A stretch of DNA of 34,286 bases. It comes from Streptomyces sp. CT34. GTDB taxonomy: Bacteria > Actinomycetota > Actinomycetes > Streptomycetales > Streptomycetaceae. Made by a program: the position numbers and the translations under genes. The notes below the pieces were generated by a model. It was given only the letters and a program-made list of their open reading frames with translations, made no database searches and was not told where the DNA came from. Positions 24,980 through 32,403 of this stretch are shown piece after piece (within the stretch, counting starts at the first letter, position 1; each line of letters begins with the position of its first letter). The stretch lies in NCBI RefSeq assembly GCF_000805335.1, contig NZ_KN708638.1:4661021-4695306 (forward strand), read 5' to 3'.

Positions 24980-25939
24980 CTACGCGTGCGGCAGCCGGTA
25001 GCGCCCGCCGGACAGCGGCTCCACCAGGCCGTCCGAGACCAGCCCGTCGAGCGCGCGGGCCCGCTGCACCGGCTCGTCCCACACCGCGTCCAGCGCCACC
25101 TGCGGCACCGGCGTGACCGCCTCGCGCAGCACGGCCAGCAGCTTGCCGCGCACCTGGCGGTCGGTCCCGGCGTAGGTCTGGGCGCGGCGCGGCGGGCCGT
25201 CGTGGACCGGCGACCCGGCCTGCTGCCAGGCGCACTGCGCGGCGATCGGGCAGCGGTGGCACTCGGGGCTGCGCGCGGTGCACACCAGCGCGCCCAGCTC
25301 CATCGTGGCCGCCGCCCACCGGGACGCGAGCTCCTCGTCCTCGGGGAGCAGCGCGCGGGCCAGCTTGCGCTCGGCGGCGGTGGTGGCGTTCGGCGGGTAC
25401 TGCCGGCCGGTGACCGCGCGGGCGAAGACCCGCCGCACATTGGTGTCCAGCACCGCGTGCCGCTGCCCGTACGCGAAGGAGGCGACGGCCGCCGCGGTGT
25501 ACTCGCCGACGCCGGGCAGCGCCAGCAGTTGGGCGTGCTCCCGGGGGACGTCGCCGCCGTGGCGCTCCTGTATGGCGGAGGCCGCGGCGTGCAGTCGCAG
25601 GGCGCGCCGCGGGTAGCCGAGCCGGCCCCAGGCGCGCACCGCCTCGCCCGGCGCCTCGGCGGCCAGGTCGGCGGGCCGCGGCCAGCGGGCCAGCCACTGC
25701 TCGTACACCGGCAGCACACGGCTGACCGGGGTCTGCTGGAGCATGAACTCGCTCACCATCACGCCCCAGGCGCCCGCTTCGGGGCGGCGCCAGGGCAGGT
25801 CGCGGGCGTGCTCGGCGAACCAGTCGGTGACGGGGCCGTGCAGGCCGGTCCCGTCCGCGGCCTCCGCGGCCGATACGGCGGCGGAGGCGGTGTCGGCGGC
25901 GGCGGTCATGGGCGTGGGAATGGCAGGCGTCGAAGTCAT
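24980..25939 (-). CDS. mutY: A/G-specific adenine glycosylase
   Basis: Base-excision repair enzyme that removes adenine opposite 8-oxoguanine. Catalytic Glu64 is in SEFMLQQT, the helix-hairpin-helix is LPGVGEYTAAAV (~141-152) and catalytic Asp165 is in VLDTNVRR. The 4Fe-4S ligands are C220, C227, C230 and C236 with the family spacing 6-2-5. Length is 319 aa from ATG 25939; GTG 25984 would add 15 residues. The C-terminal MutT-like domain of E. coli MutY is missing. It is replaced by ~60 residues resembling a small winged helix (VRGKLLAVLREA ... VSDGLVEPLSGGRYRLP), a shape I associate with actinobacterial MutY. Confidence 0.93.
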   Translation of the reverse strand: MTSTPAIPTPMTAAADTASAAVSAAEAADGTGLHGPVTDWFAEHARDLPWRRPEAGAWGVMVSEFMLQQTPVSRVLPVYEQWLARWPRPADLAAEAPGEAVRAWGRLGYPRRALRLHAAASAIQERHGGDVPREHAQLLALPGVGEYTAAAVASFAYGQRHAVLDTNVRRVFARAVTGRQYPPNATTAAERKLARALLPEDEELASRWAAATMELGALVCTARSPECHRCPIAAQCAWQQAGSPVHDGPPRRAQTYAGTDRQVRGKLLAVLREAVTPVPQVALDAVWDEPVQRARALDGLVSDGLVEPLSGGRYRLPHA

Positions 25940-26393
25940 GGCACCGCCGATCCTGGCACGCCCGCGCGCCCCCGGGAAACGCACCGGCCCCGCCCCGCCG
26001 CGCGCCCACCCACACGCAGGAAGGGGGCGGGGGTGCTACCGCGGGTATGCGGCGGGGCGGTGGGGCAGGGGCGGGGCCGCGACGTCCGGCACGGCACTTC
26101 CCCGGCTACCGCTGCGAGGTGCCCCCGGGCGCGGCGCCGTGCGGCGTTGCCGAGGCGTCCCGACAGCTCCGCTACCGAGCCGCTCCGGCGCCTTGGGCTT
26201 CACCTCGCTCCGCCTCGCCTCGCCCCGCTTCGCCCGGCCTCGCCCCGGCTCTTCGGGCGGTGGTCGCCGGGAGCCGAGCCGCGCCGCAACGGACGCCGCG
26301 GCCTGCCCGGCCCTGACCCGTCGGACAGGCCCTGCCGCGGGTATGCGCCGGGCCGGTGCGCGCGGGCCGGCGGAGGCGTACGAGGATGCCGGT
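25940..26393. other. Divergent intergenic region between mutY and the PPOX gene
   Basis: No gene is supported. 26203-26260 is a degenerate tandem run of CCTCGC/CCTCGCC-type units. GCGGGTATGCG-like words recur near 26040 and 26338. Open frames through it are by-products of extreme GC. Confidence 0.5.
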
Positions 26394-26897
26394 ATGGAGG
26401 AGACGCACGGTGGGGAAGGCGCCGGCGGCACGGACGGTGCGGGCTGCCCCGCGACGTTCCGGCGCGCGCTGGACGGGCACACGACGGTGACTCTGGCGTA
26501 CGCGGACGAGGACGGGCCGCAGGCGTGTGCGGTGCTGTACGCGGCGGGGACGGCCGCGGACGGGGCGCCCGCGCTGTACTTCGTCACGGCGGACACCACG
26601 CGGCACGGCCGGGCCCTGGCGCGGCCCGGCGCCCGGGTGGCCTTCACGGTGCAGCGGGACGGCCAGGAGTGGAGCGCGTTGACCGGGCTTCAGGGGCGGG
26701 GCCGGTGCCGCCGGTTGAGCGGGGCCGAGCGGGCCGCCGGGTGGCGCGTCTACACCGCCCGCTTCCCGTTCGTCGAAGGGAGCGACCGGCTGCGCGCGGC
26801 CCTGGAGCGGACCGCGCTGTGGGAGCTGCGCCCCGACTGGCTGCGGCTGATCGACAACGGGCGGGGCTTCGGTCACAAGGAGGAGTGGCGGGCGTAG
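26394..26897 (+). CDS. PPOX-fold (pyridoxamine 5'-phosphate oxidase family) protein
   Basis: 167 aa. The split-barrel flavin-binding family is suggested by the strand pattern HTTVTLAYADEDGPQACAVLYA, then LYFVTADTTRHGRALARPGARVAFTV and WSALTGLQGRGRCRRLSGAE. The C-terminal part has FPFVEGSDRLRAALE and WELRPDWLRLIDN. It resembles small YhbP-like/PPOX proteins that bind FMN, F420 or haem; the ligand cannot be told. ATG 26394 has GAGG 8 nt upstream; an in-frame ATG at 26343 lacks such a site. It is divergent from mutY. Confidence 0.75.
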   Translation: MEETHGGEGAGGTDGAGCPATFRRALDGHTTVTLAYADEDGPQACAVLYAAGTAADGAPALYFVTADTTRHGRALARPGARVAFTVQRDGQEWSALTGLQGRGRCRRLSGAERAAGWRVYTARFPFVEGSDRLRAALERTALWELRPDWLRLIDNGRGFGHKEEWRA

Positions 26898-27125
26898 TCC
26901 GGTCCCTGGGGGCGGGGACAGGGGCGGGGCGGGCGCCGTGGACGGTGCCGCGGCCGTCAGGGACGGCGGTCCGCCGGGGGTACCGGTACCGGCCGCGGGG
27001 TGCGGATCCGGCCAGGCGTCGGGTGTGCGAAATCGGTGGCGCGGGCAGGGGGATGCGGTGCGGGATCGGTTCCGTTTCGTGATCGACGATATCGACGATG
27101 GGGCGTAATCGCGCCCTGCGTATGG

Positions 27126-27146
27126 TTTCTGACGTACTGTCAGGAA
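27126..27146. promoter_or_regulatory. Dyad TTTCTGAC-GTACT-GTCAGGAA
   Basis: An imperfect 8-bp palindrome (one mismatch) in otherwise plain non-coding DNA, AT-richer than its surroundings. It could be a regulator binding site. What it controls is unclear; the nearest annotated gene starts 211 nt downstream. Confidence 0.35.
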
Positions 27147-27345
27147 TGGCGGAGGGTGTGTGGGGATGAGGGCGGGTGCACCTGTCGAACGTGAGGGCGG
27201 GGCGGCCGGGCGGTCGGTGGTGCGGCGGCTGCGGGGGCCGTAACCGAGGGCGTGCGGCGGGGTAAGGGGCGCCCGGCGGGCCGATGATGTGAAAAGTTGC
27301 GGCCCGATGCGGCGGGTACTGGCCGGTGCGGGTGCGGATCTCTCG

Positions 27346-27351
27346 TAGAGT
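27346..27351 (+). promoter_or_regulatory. Candidate -10 for the gene at 27358
   Basis: TAGAGT lies 6 nt before the GTG start and no Shine-Dalgarno sequence is present, so a leaderless transcript is likely. No good -35 is seen. Confidence 0.45.
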
Positions 27352-27357
27352 TTCCGC

Positions 27358-28206
27358 GTGGGATCACTGCGCAATCCGATCGGGCCGCTTCCGTCCTCCA
27401 TCTACTGGCGGCGGAGGGCCGTTGCGCTGGCCATCCTCGTGCTGCTCGTCGCGCTGGTCGTGTGGGTCCTCACGATGGGCGGCGACAACACCACCGCCAA
27501 CGAGGGCAAGGGTGCGACGGGATCGGGCCCTGCGGCGTCCATCACGCCGGGGCCGGCGCCCACCGGACCGGTGATCGGGCAGAAGCCCGGCGGGCGCGAT
27601 GTGTCGGGTTCCGGGGGGAGTTCGGGTGGGGACTCCGGTTCCGGTGGAGGTGCCGGTGGAGGTTCCGATGACGGGTCCGCCGGGGGCGGGTCCGGCGGTG
27701 GTGCCGGCGGCGGCTCCGGTTCGGGTGGTTCGGGCTCCGGTTCCGGCTGGGCGCCGATCGGCGAGGGTGCCGGCAGCAATGCCGTGGCGGCGGGTGCCAC
27801 CGTTCCCAACTGCACGTCCGGCGCGGTGAAGTTGACCGTGCACAGCGTCCAGGACTCCTACGCGCCGGACGACCGGCCGAAGTTCGAGCTGACGATGGAG
27901 AACTCCGGTGACGCGGCCTGCAAGGTGGATCTCGGGCGCAAGGCGGCGCTGCTGACCATCAGCGACAGTGCGGGCGGTGACCGGGTGTGGTCCTCCGGTG
28001 ACTGCCCGTCGACCGGCGGTCCGGCGTGGCTCCAGGTGCCGGCCGGCGGTTCGGTGACCCGGACCGTCGCGTGGGACCGCCGGGCGAGCGGCCCGCGGTG
28101 CGCGACGCCGAGCGCGGCGGCGGTGCCGGCCGGTACGTATCGCATCGAGGCGAAGGTGCCGGGGCTGACCGCGGCCCGGACGTCGTTCGTGCTGGCGAAG
28201 GACTGA
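27358..28206 (+). CDS. Membrane-anchored extracytoplasmic protein with Gly/Ser-rich stalk
   Basis: 282 aa. A short cytoplasmic start with RRR is followed by one helix (VALAILVLLVALVVWVL, ~22-40) acting as an uncleaved anchor. Residues ~45-140 are a Gly/Ser-rich flexible stalk. The outer domain (~150-282) contains four cysteines (NCTSG, ACKVD, DCPST, RCATP) that could form two disulphides, and a beta-rich pattern (VKLTVHSVQDSYAPDD, PKFELTMENSGDAAC, PAGTYRIEAKVPG) reminiscent of DUF4232-like or Ig-like domains. I do not recognise its function. The 3' end, including the stop, is duplicated in tandem. Confidence 0.82.
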   Translation: MGSLRNPIGPLPSSIYWRRRAVALAILVLLVALVVWVLTMGGDNTTANEGKGATGSGPAASITPGPAPTGPVIGQKPGGRDVSGSGGSSGGDSGSGGGAGGGSDDGSAGGGSGGGAGGGSGSGGSGSGSGWAPIGEGAGSNAVAAGATVPNCTSGAVKLTVHSVQDSYAPDDRPKFELTMENSGDAACKVDLGRKAALLTISDSAGGDRVWSSGDCPSTGGPAWLQVPAGGSVTRTVAWDRRASGPRCATPSAAAVPAGTYRIEAKVPGLTAARTSFVLAKD

Positions 28207-28232
28207 CCGAAGGACTGACCGAAGGGTCGGCC
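28197..28232 (+). repeat. 12-nt tandem repeat spanning the stop codon
   Basis: GAAGGACTGACC occurs at 28197-28208 and 28209-28220, with a degenerate third copy at 28221-28232. The first copy contains the stop codon of the anchored protein gene. Confidence 0.9.
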
Positions 28233-28312
28233 GGAGAGATGGCTGAAGGGCCGACCGAAGGGCCGGCGGGCGGCGGGCCCGGCGCACTGCCCCCCAACGC
28301 CCTCCCCGTGGC

Positions 28313-28331
28313 GCGGAACTTCGCGTTCCGC
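28313..28331 (+). terminator. Hairpin between the anchored protein and epimerase genes
   Basis: GCGGAAC-TTCGC-GTTCCGC, a perfect 7-bp stem, lies ~107 nt after the stop. No T tract; it may be a terminator or leader structure. Confidence 0.4.
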
Positions 28332-28408
28332 AAGTTCCGCCCGTAGGGAATCCGCTCAGAGCGTGCGGTGCTGGCACCGGCCGCGCCCGCTGCGGCACAG
28401 TCGCCGCC

Positions 28409-29407
28409 ATGAAGCTACTGATACTGGGCGGTACGGAGTTCGTGGGACGGGCGGTCACCGAGGCGGCGCTGGCGCGGGGTTGGCAGGTCACGGTGTTCCA
28501 CCGCGGGCGGCATGCGGCGCCGGACGGGGTCGCGGTGCTGCACGGCGACCGGACGGCGGCGGGCGGGCTCGCCGACTTGAAGGACGGCGAGTGGGACGCC
28601 GTCGTCGATACCTGGAGCGGGGCGCCCTCGGCGGTGCGGGACACCGCCCGGCTGCTGGCCGGCCGGGCCGGGCGGTACGCGTACGTCTCCAGCGGCTCGG
28701 TGTACGCCTATCCGCCCACCCGGCGGATCAGCGAGCGGGCAGCACTGGTCGACGGCTCGCCGGACGCCACCGACGCCGACGACTACGCCGCGGCCAAGCG
28801 GGGCGGCGAGGTGGCCGCGACCGACGCCTTCGGGGACCGGGCGCTGCTGGTGCGCGCCGGGCTGATCCTCGGCCCGTACGAGAACATCGGGCGGCTTCCG
28901 TGGTGGCTGGGCCGGATCGCCCGTGGCGGGCCGGTGCTCGCCCCGGGGCCGCGCGAGCTGCCCCTCCAGTACATCGACGCCCGCGACCTCGCCGAGTGGA
29001 TCCTGGACGCCGTGCGGGACGGGCGCGGCGGCCCGTACAACCTGGTGAGCGAGTCCGGGCACACGACGATGGGGGAGCTGCTGGAGAGCTGTGTGCGGGT
29101 CACCGGCTCCGCGGCCGAACTGCGCTGGACCGCGCCGGAGGACGTCCTCGCGGCGGGCATCGAGCCGTGGACGGAGCTGCCGATCTGGTTGCCGCCGGGG
29201 CAGCTCCACGACGTGATGCACGGCGGTGACGTCGCCAAGGCGCTGGCGGCGGGGCTGCGGTGCCGTCCGGTGGCGGAGACGGTGGCCGACACCTGGGAGT
29301 GGCTGCGGAGCATCGGCGGGGTGGCGCCGCGGCGCCCGGACCGGCCGGTGCCGGGCCTGCCGGCGGAGAAGGAGGCGGCGGTGCTGGGCGGCCGAGGGAG
29401 CCGCTGA
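28409..29407 (+). CDS. NAD(P)-dependent epimerase/dehydratase (extended SDR) family protein
   Basis: 332 aa. The Rossmann start MKLLILGGTEFVGRAV is the glycine-rich nucleotide motif of atypical extended SDRs. YVSSGSVYAY supplies the catalytic Ser region and YAAAK (~residues 130-134) the Tyr/Lys pair. RAGLILGPYENIGRLPWW and LQYIDARDLAEWILD are further family motifs. It is probably a sugar-nucleotide or small-molecule reductase/isomerase; the substrate is not evident. No strong Shine-Dalgarno sequence precedes ATG 28409. It converges on disA across a hairpin terminator. Confidence 0.85.
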   Translation: MKLLILGGTEFVGRAVTEAALARGWQVTVFHRGRHAAPDGVAVLHGDRTAAGGLADLKDGEWDAVVDTWSGAPSAVRDTARLLAGRAGRYAYVSSGSVYAYPPTRRISERAALVDGSPDATDADDYAAAKRGGEVAATDAFGDRALLVRAGLILGPYENIGRLPWWLGRIARGGPVLAPGPRELPLQYIDARDLAEWILDAVRDGRGGPYNLVSESGHTTMGELLESCVRVTGSAAELRWTAPEDVLAAGIEPWTELPIWLPPGQLHDVMHGGDVAKALAAGLRCRPVAETVADTWEWLRSIGGVAPRRPDRPVPGLPAEKEAAVLGGRGSR

Positions 29408-29455
29408 GAGCCGGCACCGTAGACACACCTGCGGCCTGTGGAGGACACCTGACAT

Positions 29456-29494
29456 CTACGGCCCGTGGGAGGCGGCACCTCCTGCGGGCCGTAG
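29456..29494. terminator. Bidirectional terminator between the epimerase gene and disA
   Basis: 17-nt arms CTACGGCCCGTGGGAGG / CCTCCTGCGGGCCGTAG with two mismatches and a 5-nt loop, in the gap between convergent genes. Confidence 0.7.
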
Positions 29495-29536
29495 GGACGC
29501 CGCGACAGGCCCTGGACGTGCCGTCGGACGTCATCG

Positions 29537-30661
29537 TCAGACGTACCGTTCCAGGATCGACGACTCCGCCAGCCGGGACAGGCCCTCGCGGACCGAGCGG
29601 GCGCGGGTCTCGCCGACGCCGTCGACCGCCTGGAGGTCGTCGACGCTGGCGGCGAGGAGCTTCTGGAGGCCGCCGAAGTGGTCGACGAGGCGGTCGATGA
29701 CCGTGCCGGGGAGCCGGGGGACCTTCGCCAGCAGGCGGAAGCCGCGCGGGGAGACCGCCGAGTCGAGCGTCTCGGGGGACCCGCTGTAGCCCAACGCGCG
29801 GGCCACGATGGGGAGTTCGAGCAGCTCGGGGTGGCTGAGCGCGTCCAGCTCGGCCAGCGCCTCGGCGACCGTGCGGGAGCGCTTGGCGGTGGGCTCGGGG
29901 ACGTAGTCGCGGGCGACCAGCTCGCGCTCCGGCTCCACACCGGCGATCAGCTCTTCCAGCTGGAGGGCCAGCAGGCGGCCGTCGGTGCCCAGTTCGACGA
30001 CGTACTCGGCGATCTCGGTGGCGATCCGGCGGACCATCTCCAGGCGCTGGGCGACGGAGCTGACATCGCGGACCGTGACCAGGTCCTCGATCTCCAGGGC
30101 GGAGAGGGTGCCGGCGACCTCGTCGAGGCGGAGCTTGTAGCGCTCCAGGGTGGCCAGCGCCTGGTTGGCGCGGGAGAGGATCGCGGCGGACTCCTCCAGG
30201 ACGCGCCGCTCGCCGTCCACGTAGAGCGCGATCAGCCGCATGGACTGGCTGACCGAGACCACCGGGAAGTTGGTCTGGATGGAGACCCGCTGGGCGGTGC
30301 GGTGCCGGGTGCCGGTCTCCTCGGTGGGGATGGAGGCGTCCGGGACCAGCTGGACGCCGGCGCGGAGGATCTTGGTCATGTCCTTGTCGAGGACCAGCGC
30401 GCCGTCGAGCTTGCACAGCTCGCGCAGGCGGGTGGCGGTGAACTCGACGTCCAGCGCGAAACCGCCGGTGCACATCGACTCGACGGTCTTGTCGAAGCCG
30501 AGGACGATCAGGCCGCCCGTGTTGCCCCGGAGGATGCGCTCCAGGCCGTCCCGCAGGCCCGTACCGGGCGCGACGGCGCTCAGCGAGGCGCGCATCAGGC
30601 TCTCGGTGCCGGAGCTCCCTCCGGACCTGCCGGGAGACGATGCCCGGTCGTTGGCTGCCAC
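29537..30661 (-). CDS. disA: DNA integrity scanning diadenylate cyclase DisA
   Basis: Makes c-di-AMP from two ATP and scans DNA for branched structures. The DAC domain at ~25-155 carries the DGA motif (D86-G87-A88 in CKLDGALVLD) and the RHR motif (R119-H120-R121 in GTRHRTAQRV). A helical linker follows, then a RuvA-like helix-hairpin-helix domain at the C-terminus (LLAASVDDLQAVDGVGETRARSV). At 374 aa it has normal length. GTG 30661 is chosen because GGAGGAG lies 4 nt upstream; the earlier TTG lacks support. It follows radA by 134 nt on the same strand, the conserved radA-disA arrangement; RadA is known in Bacillus to inhibit DisA. Confidence 0.95.
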   Translation of the reverse strand: MAANDRASSPGRSGGSSGTESLMRASLSAVAPGTGLRDGLERILRGNTGGLIVLGFDKTVESMCTGGFALDVEFTATRLRELCKLDGALVLDKDMTKILRAGVQLVPDASIPTEETGTRHRTAQRVSIQTNFPVVSVSQSMRLIALYVDGERRVLEESAAILSRANQALATLERYKLRLDEVAGTLSALEIEDLVTVRDVSSVAQRLEMVRRIATEIAEYVVELGTDGRLLALQLEELIAGVEPERELVARDYVPEPTAKRSRTVAEALAELDALSHPELLELPIVARALGYSGSPETLDSAVSPRGFRLLAKVPRLPGTVIDRLVDHFGGLQKLLAASVDDLQAVDGVGETRARSVREGLSRLAESSILERYV

Positions 30662-30795
30662 TGCACTCCTCCGTCGCAAGGATCTGTCGGTCCGCAGGCC
30701 GCCCGGCCGCTGCCGCGGTGCGTACCAAAGGAGGGTATCCAGGAGCTACGCAGCCGGCGGTGAGACGGTGGTGACGGGCGAGACCGGGGCAAAGT

Positions 30796-32208
30796 CTACC
30801 GGCGCGCCTCCTCCTCCCGCGGGGCCTCCCGGCGCACCCGCTTGGGCAGTACGGTCAGCGCCTGGCCGACGTCGGCGACCTCCAGGACCCGCATCCCGGC
30901 GGGGATCTTGCCCGGATCCGAGGGGACCAGGGCGTGCGTGAAGCCGAGCCGGGCGGCCTCCGAGAGGCGGCGCTGGACGCCGGTGACCCGCCGCACCTCG
31001 CCGGCCAGGCCGACCTCGCCGATGGCGACCAGGTTCTTCGGCAGCGGGGTGTCGCTGGCGGCGCTGGCCAGGGCGAGCGCCACGGCGAGGTCGGCGGCCG
31101 GCTCGGAGAGCTTCACACCGCCGACCGTCGCGCTGTAGATGTCGCGCTTGCCGAGGGCGCTGATCCGGCCGCGCTGCTCCAGGACGGCGAGAATCATCGA
31201 GACCCGGGAGGTCTCCAGCCCGGAGGTGGTCCGCCGCGGGGAGGGGATCTGGGAGTCGACGGTCAGCGCCTGGACCTCGGCGACCAGCGGGCGGCGGCCC
31301 TCCAGGGTGACCGTCAGGCACGTCCCGGGCACCGGCTCGTCGCGGCGGGTCAGGAAGAGGCCGGAGGGGTCGGCGAGGCCGGTGATGCCCTCGTCGTGCA
31401 GCTCGAAGCAGCCGACCTCGTCCGTCGTGCCGTAGCGGTTCTTGACGCCGCGGACGAGGCGGAGCCGGGCGTGCCGGTCGCCCTCGAAATGCAGCACGAC
31501 ATCGACCAGGTGCTCCAGGAGGCGGGGGCCGGCGATGGCGCCGTCCTTGGTGACATGGCCGACCAGGAGGGTCGACATCCCGCGCTCCTTCGAGGCCCGG
31601 ATCAGGGCGCCGGCGACCTCGCGGACCTGGGCCATCCCGCCGGGGGCGCCGTCGATCTCGGGGGAGGCGACGGTCTGCACGGAGTCCAGGACGAGCAGCG
31701 ACGGCTTGACCGTGTCCAGATGGCCGAGGACGGCGGAGAGGTCGGTCTCGGCGGCCAGATAGAGGTCCTCGTCGAGGGCGCCGATGCGGTCGGCGCGCAG
31801 CCGGACCTGGCTCGCGGACTCCTCGCCGGTCACATAGAGCGTGCGGTGGCTGCCGGAGGCGGCCTTGGCGGCGACGTCCAGCAGGAGCGTGGACTTGCCG
31901 ACGCCGGGCTCACCGGCCAGCAGCACCACCGCGCCCGGGACCAGACCGCCGCCCAGGACGCGGTCCAGCTCGGGCACGCCCGTCGAACGGGCGGCGGCCT
32001 GCCTGCCGTCGACCTGGCCGATGGGCAGCGCGGCGGTGGTGACCCGGCCGGGGGCGGTGGTGCGCACCGCGGGGGCGCCGCCGAACTCCTCGACCGTGCC
32101 CCACGCCTGGCACTCCGGGCAGCGGCCGAGCCACTTCGCGGTGGTCCAGCCGCACTCCGTGCAGCGGTACGAGGGGCGCTCCTTGGCCGACGATTTGCGA
32201 GTTGCCAT
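30796..32208 (-). CDS. radA: DNA repair protein RadA
   Basis: RecA-related helicase-like factor for recombination intermediates. An N-terminal C4 zinc finger has C16, C19, C30 and C33 (YRCTECGW ... GRCPECQ). Walker A is GEPGVGKST at ~99-107, Walker B lies in LLVLDSVQT, and the RadA-specific KNRYG (the usual form is KNRFG) is at ~254. A Lon-protease-like domain is C-terminal (PAADLAVALALASA, then VAIGEVGLAGEVR). At 470 aa it is full length. The ATG lies 6 nt after TACGGT, so the transcript may be leaderless. It is divergent from the BACON-domain gene and is followed by disA. Confidence 0.95.
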   Translation of the reverse strand: MATRKSSAKERPSYRCTECGWTTAKWLGRCPECQAWGTVEEFGGAPAVRTTAPGRVTTAALPIGQVDGRQAAARSTGVPELDRVLGGGLVPGAVVLLAGEPGVGKSTLLLDVAAKAASGSHRTLYVTGEESASQVRLRADRIGALDEDLYLAAETDLSAVLGHLDTVKPSLLVLDSVQTVASPEIDGAPGGMAQVREVAGALIRASKERGMSTLLVGHVTKDGAIAGPRLLEHLVDVVLHFEGDRHARLRLVRGVKNRYGTTDEVGCFELHDEGITGLADPSGLFLTRRDEPVPGTCLTVTLEGRRPLVAEVQALTVDSQIPSPRRTTSGLETSRVSMILAVLEQRGRISALGKRDIYSATVGGVKLSEPAADLAVALALASAASDTPLPKNLVAIGEVGLAGEVRRVTGVQRRLSEAARLGFTHALVPSDPGKIPAGMRVLEVADVGQALTVLPKRVRREAPREEEARR

Positions 32209-32214
32209 GACGCC

Positions 32215-32220
32215 ACCGTA
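32215..32220 (-). promoter_or_regulatory. Candidate -10 of radA
   Basis: TACGGT on the minus strand ends 6 nt before the radA ATG, with no Shine-Dalgarno sequence. The -35 is unclear. Confidence 0.4.
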
Positions 32221-32390
32221 GCGGCGGGGTGTGACAGCGGGCAGTGCCGGCGGCGGTTGCGCCGACCGGGTGGCGTGCGCCGAGCGCGCTCAGGGGCGGA
32301 ATAGCAGATCCATGTCCCCCTTTGAGGGAGATGGTCACCCGTACGGGTTAAAACCGACCCTGCCAAGCGAGCACGGCTGCATCATCCGCC

Positions 32391-32396
32391 TACCGT
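32391..32396 (+). promoter_or_regulatory. Candidate -10 of the BACON-domain gene
   Basis: TACCGT lies 7 nt before GTG 32404, again suggesting a leaderless start. If right, it favours the GTG over the ATG at 32407. Confidence 0.35.
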
Positions 32397-32403
32397 CGCC
32401 GGG

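Larger units (their letters stand above)
26898..27357. other. Intergenic region upstream of the anchored Gly/Ser-rich protein
   Basis: No convincing gene. It holds an ATCGACGAT tandem pair near 27081-27098 and the dyad at 27126-27146. A 25-codon open frame at 27167-27244 with GGAGG upstream has no recognisable content. Confidence 0.5.

Noticed and set aside
27167..27244. 25-codon open frame with GGAGG upstream
   Set aside because: Arg/Gly-rich, no conserved feature; insufficient support for a gene or leader peptide.
28239..28346. 35-codon open frame after the anchored protein gene
   Set aside because: The purine tract abuts the ATG without spacing, and the product is Gly/Pro-rich without pattern.
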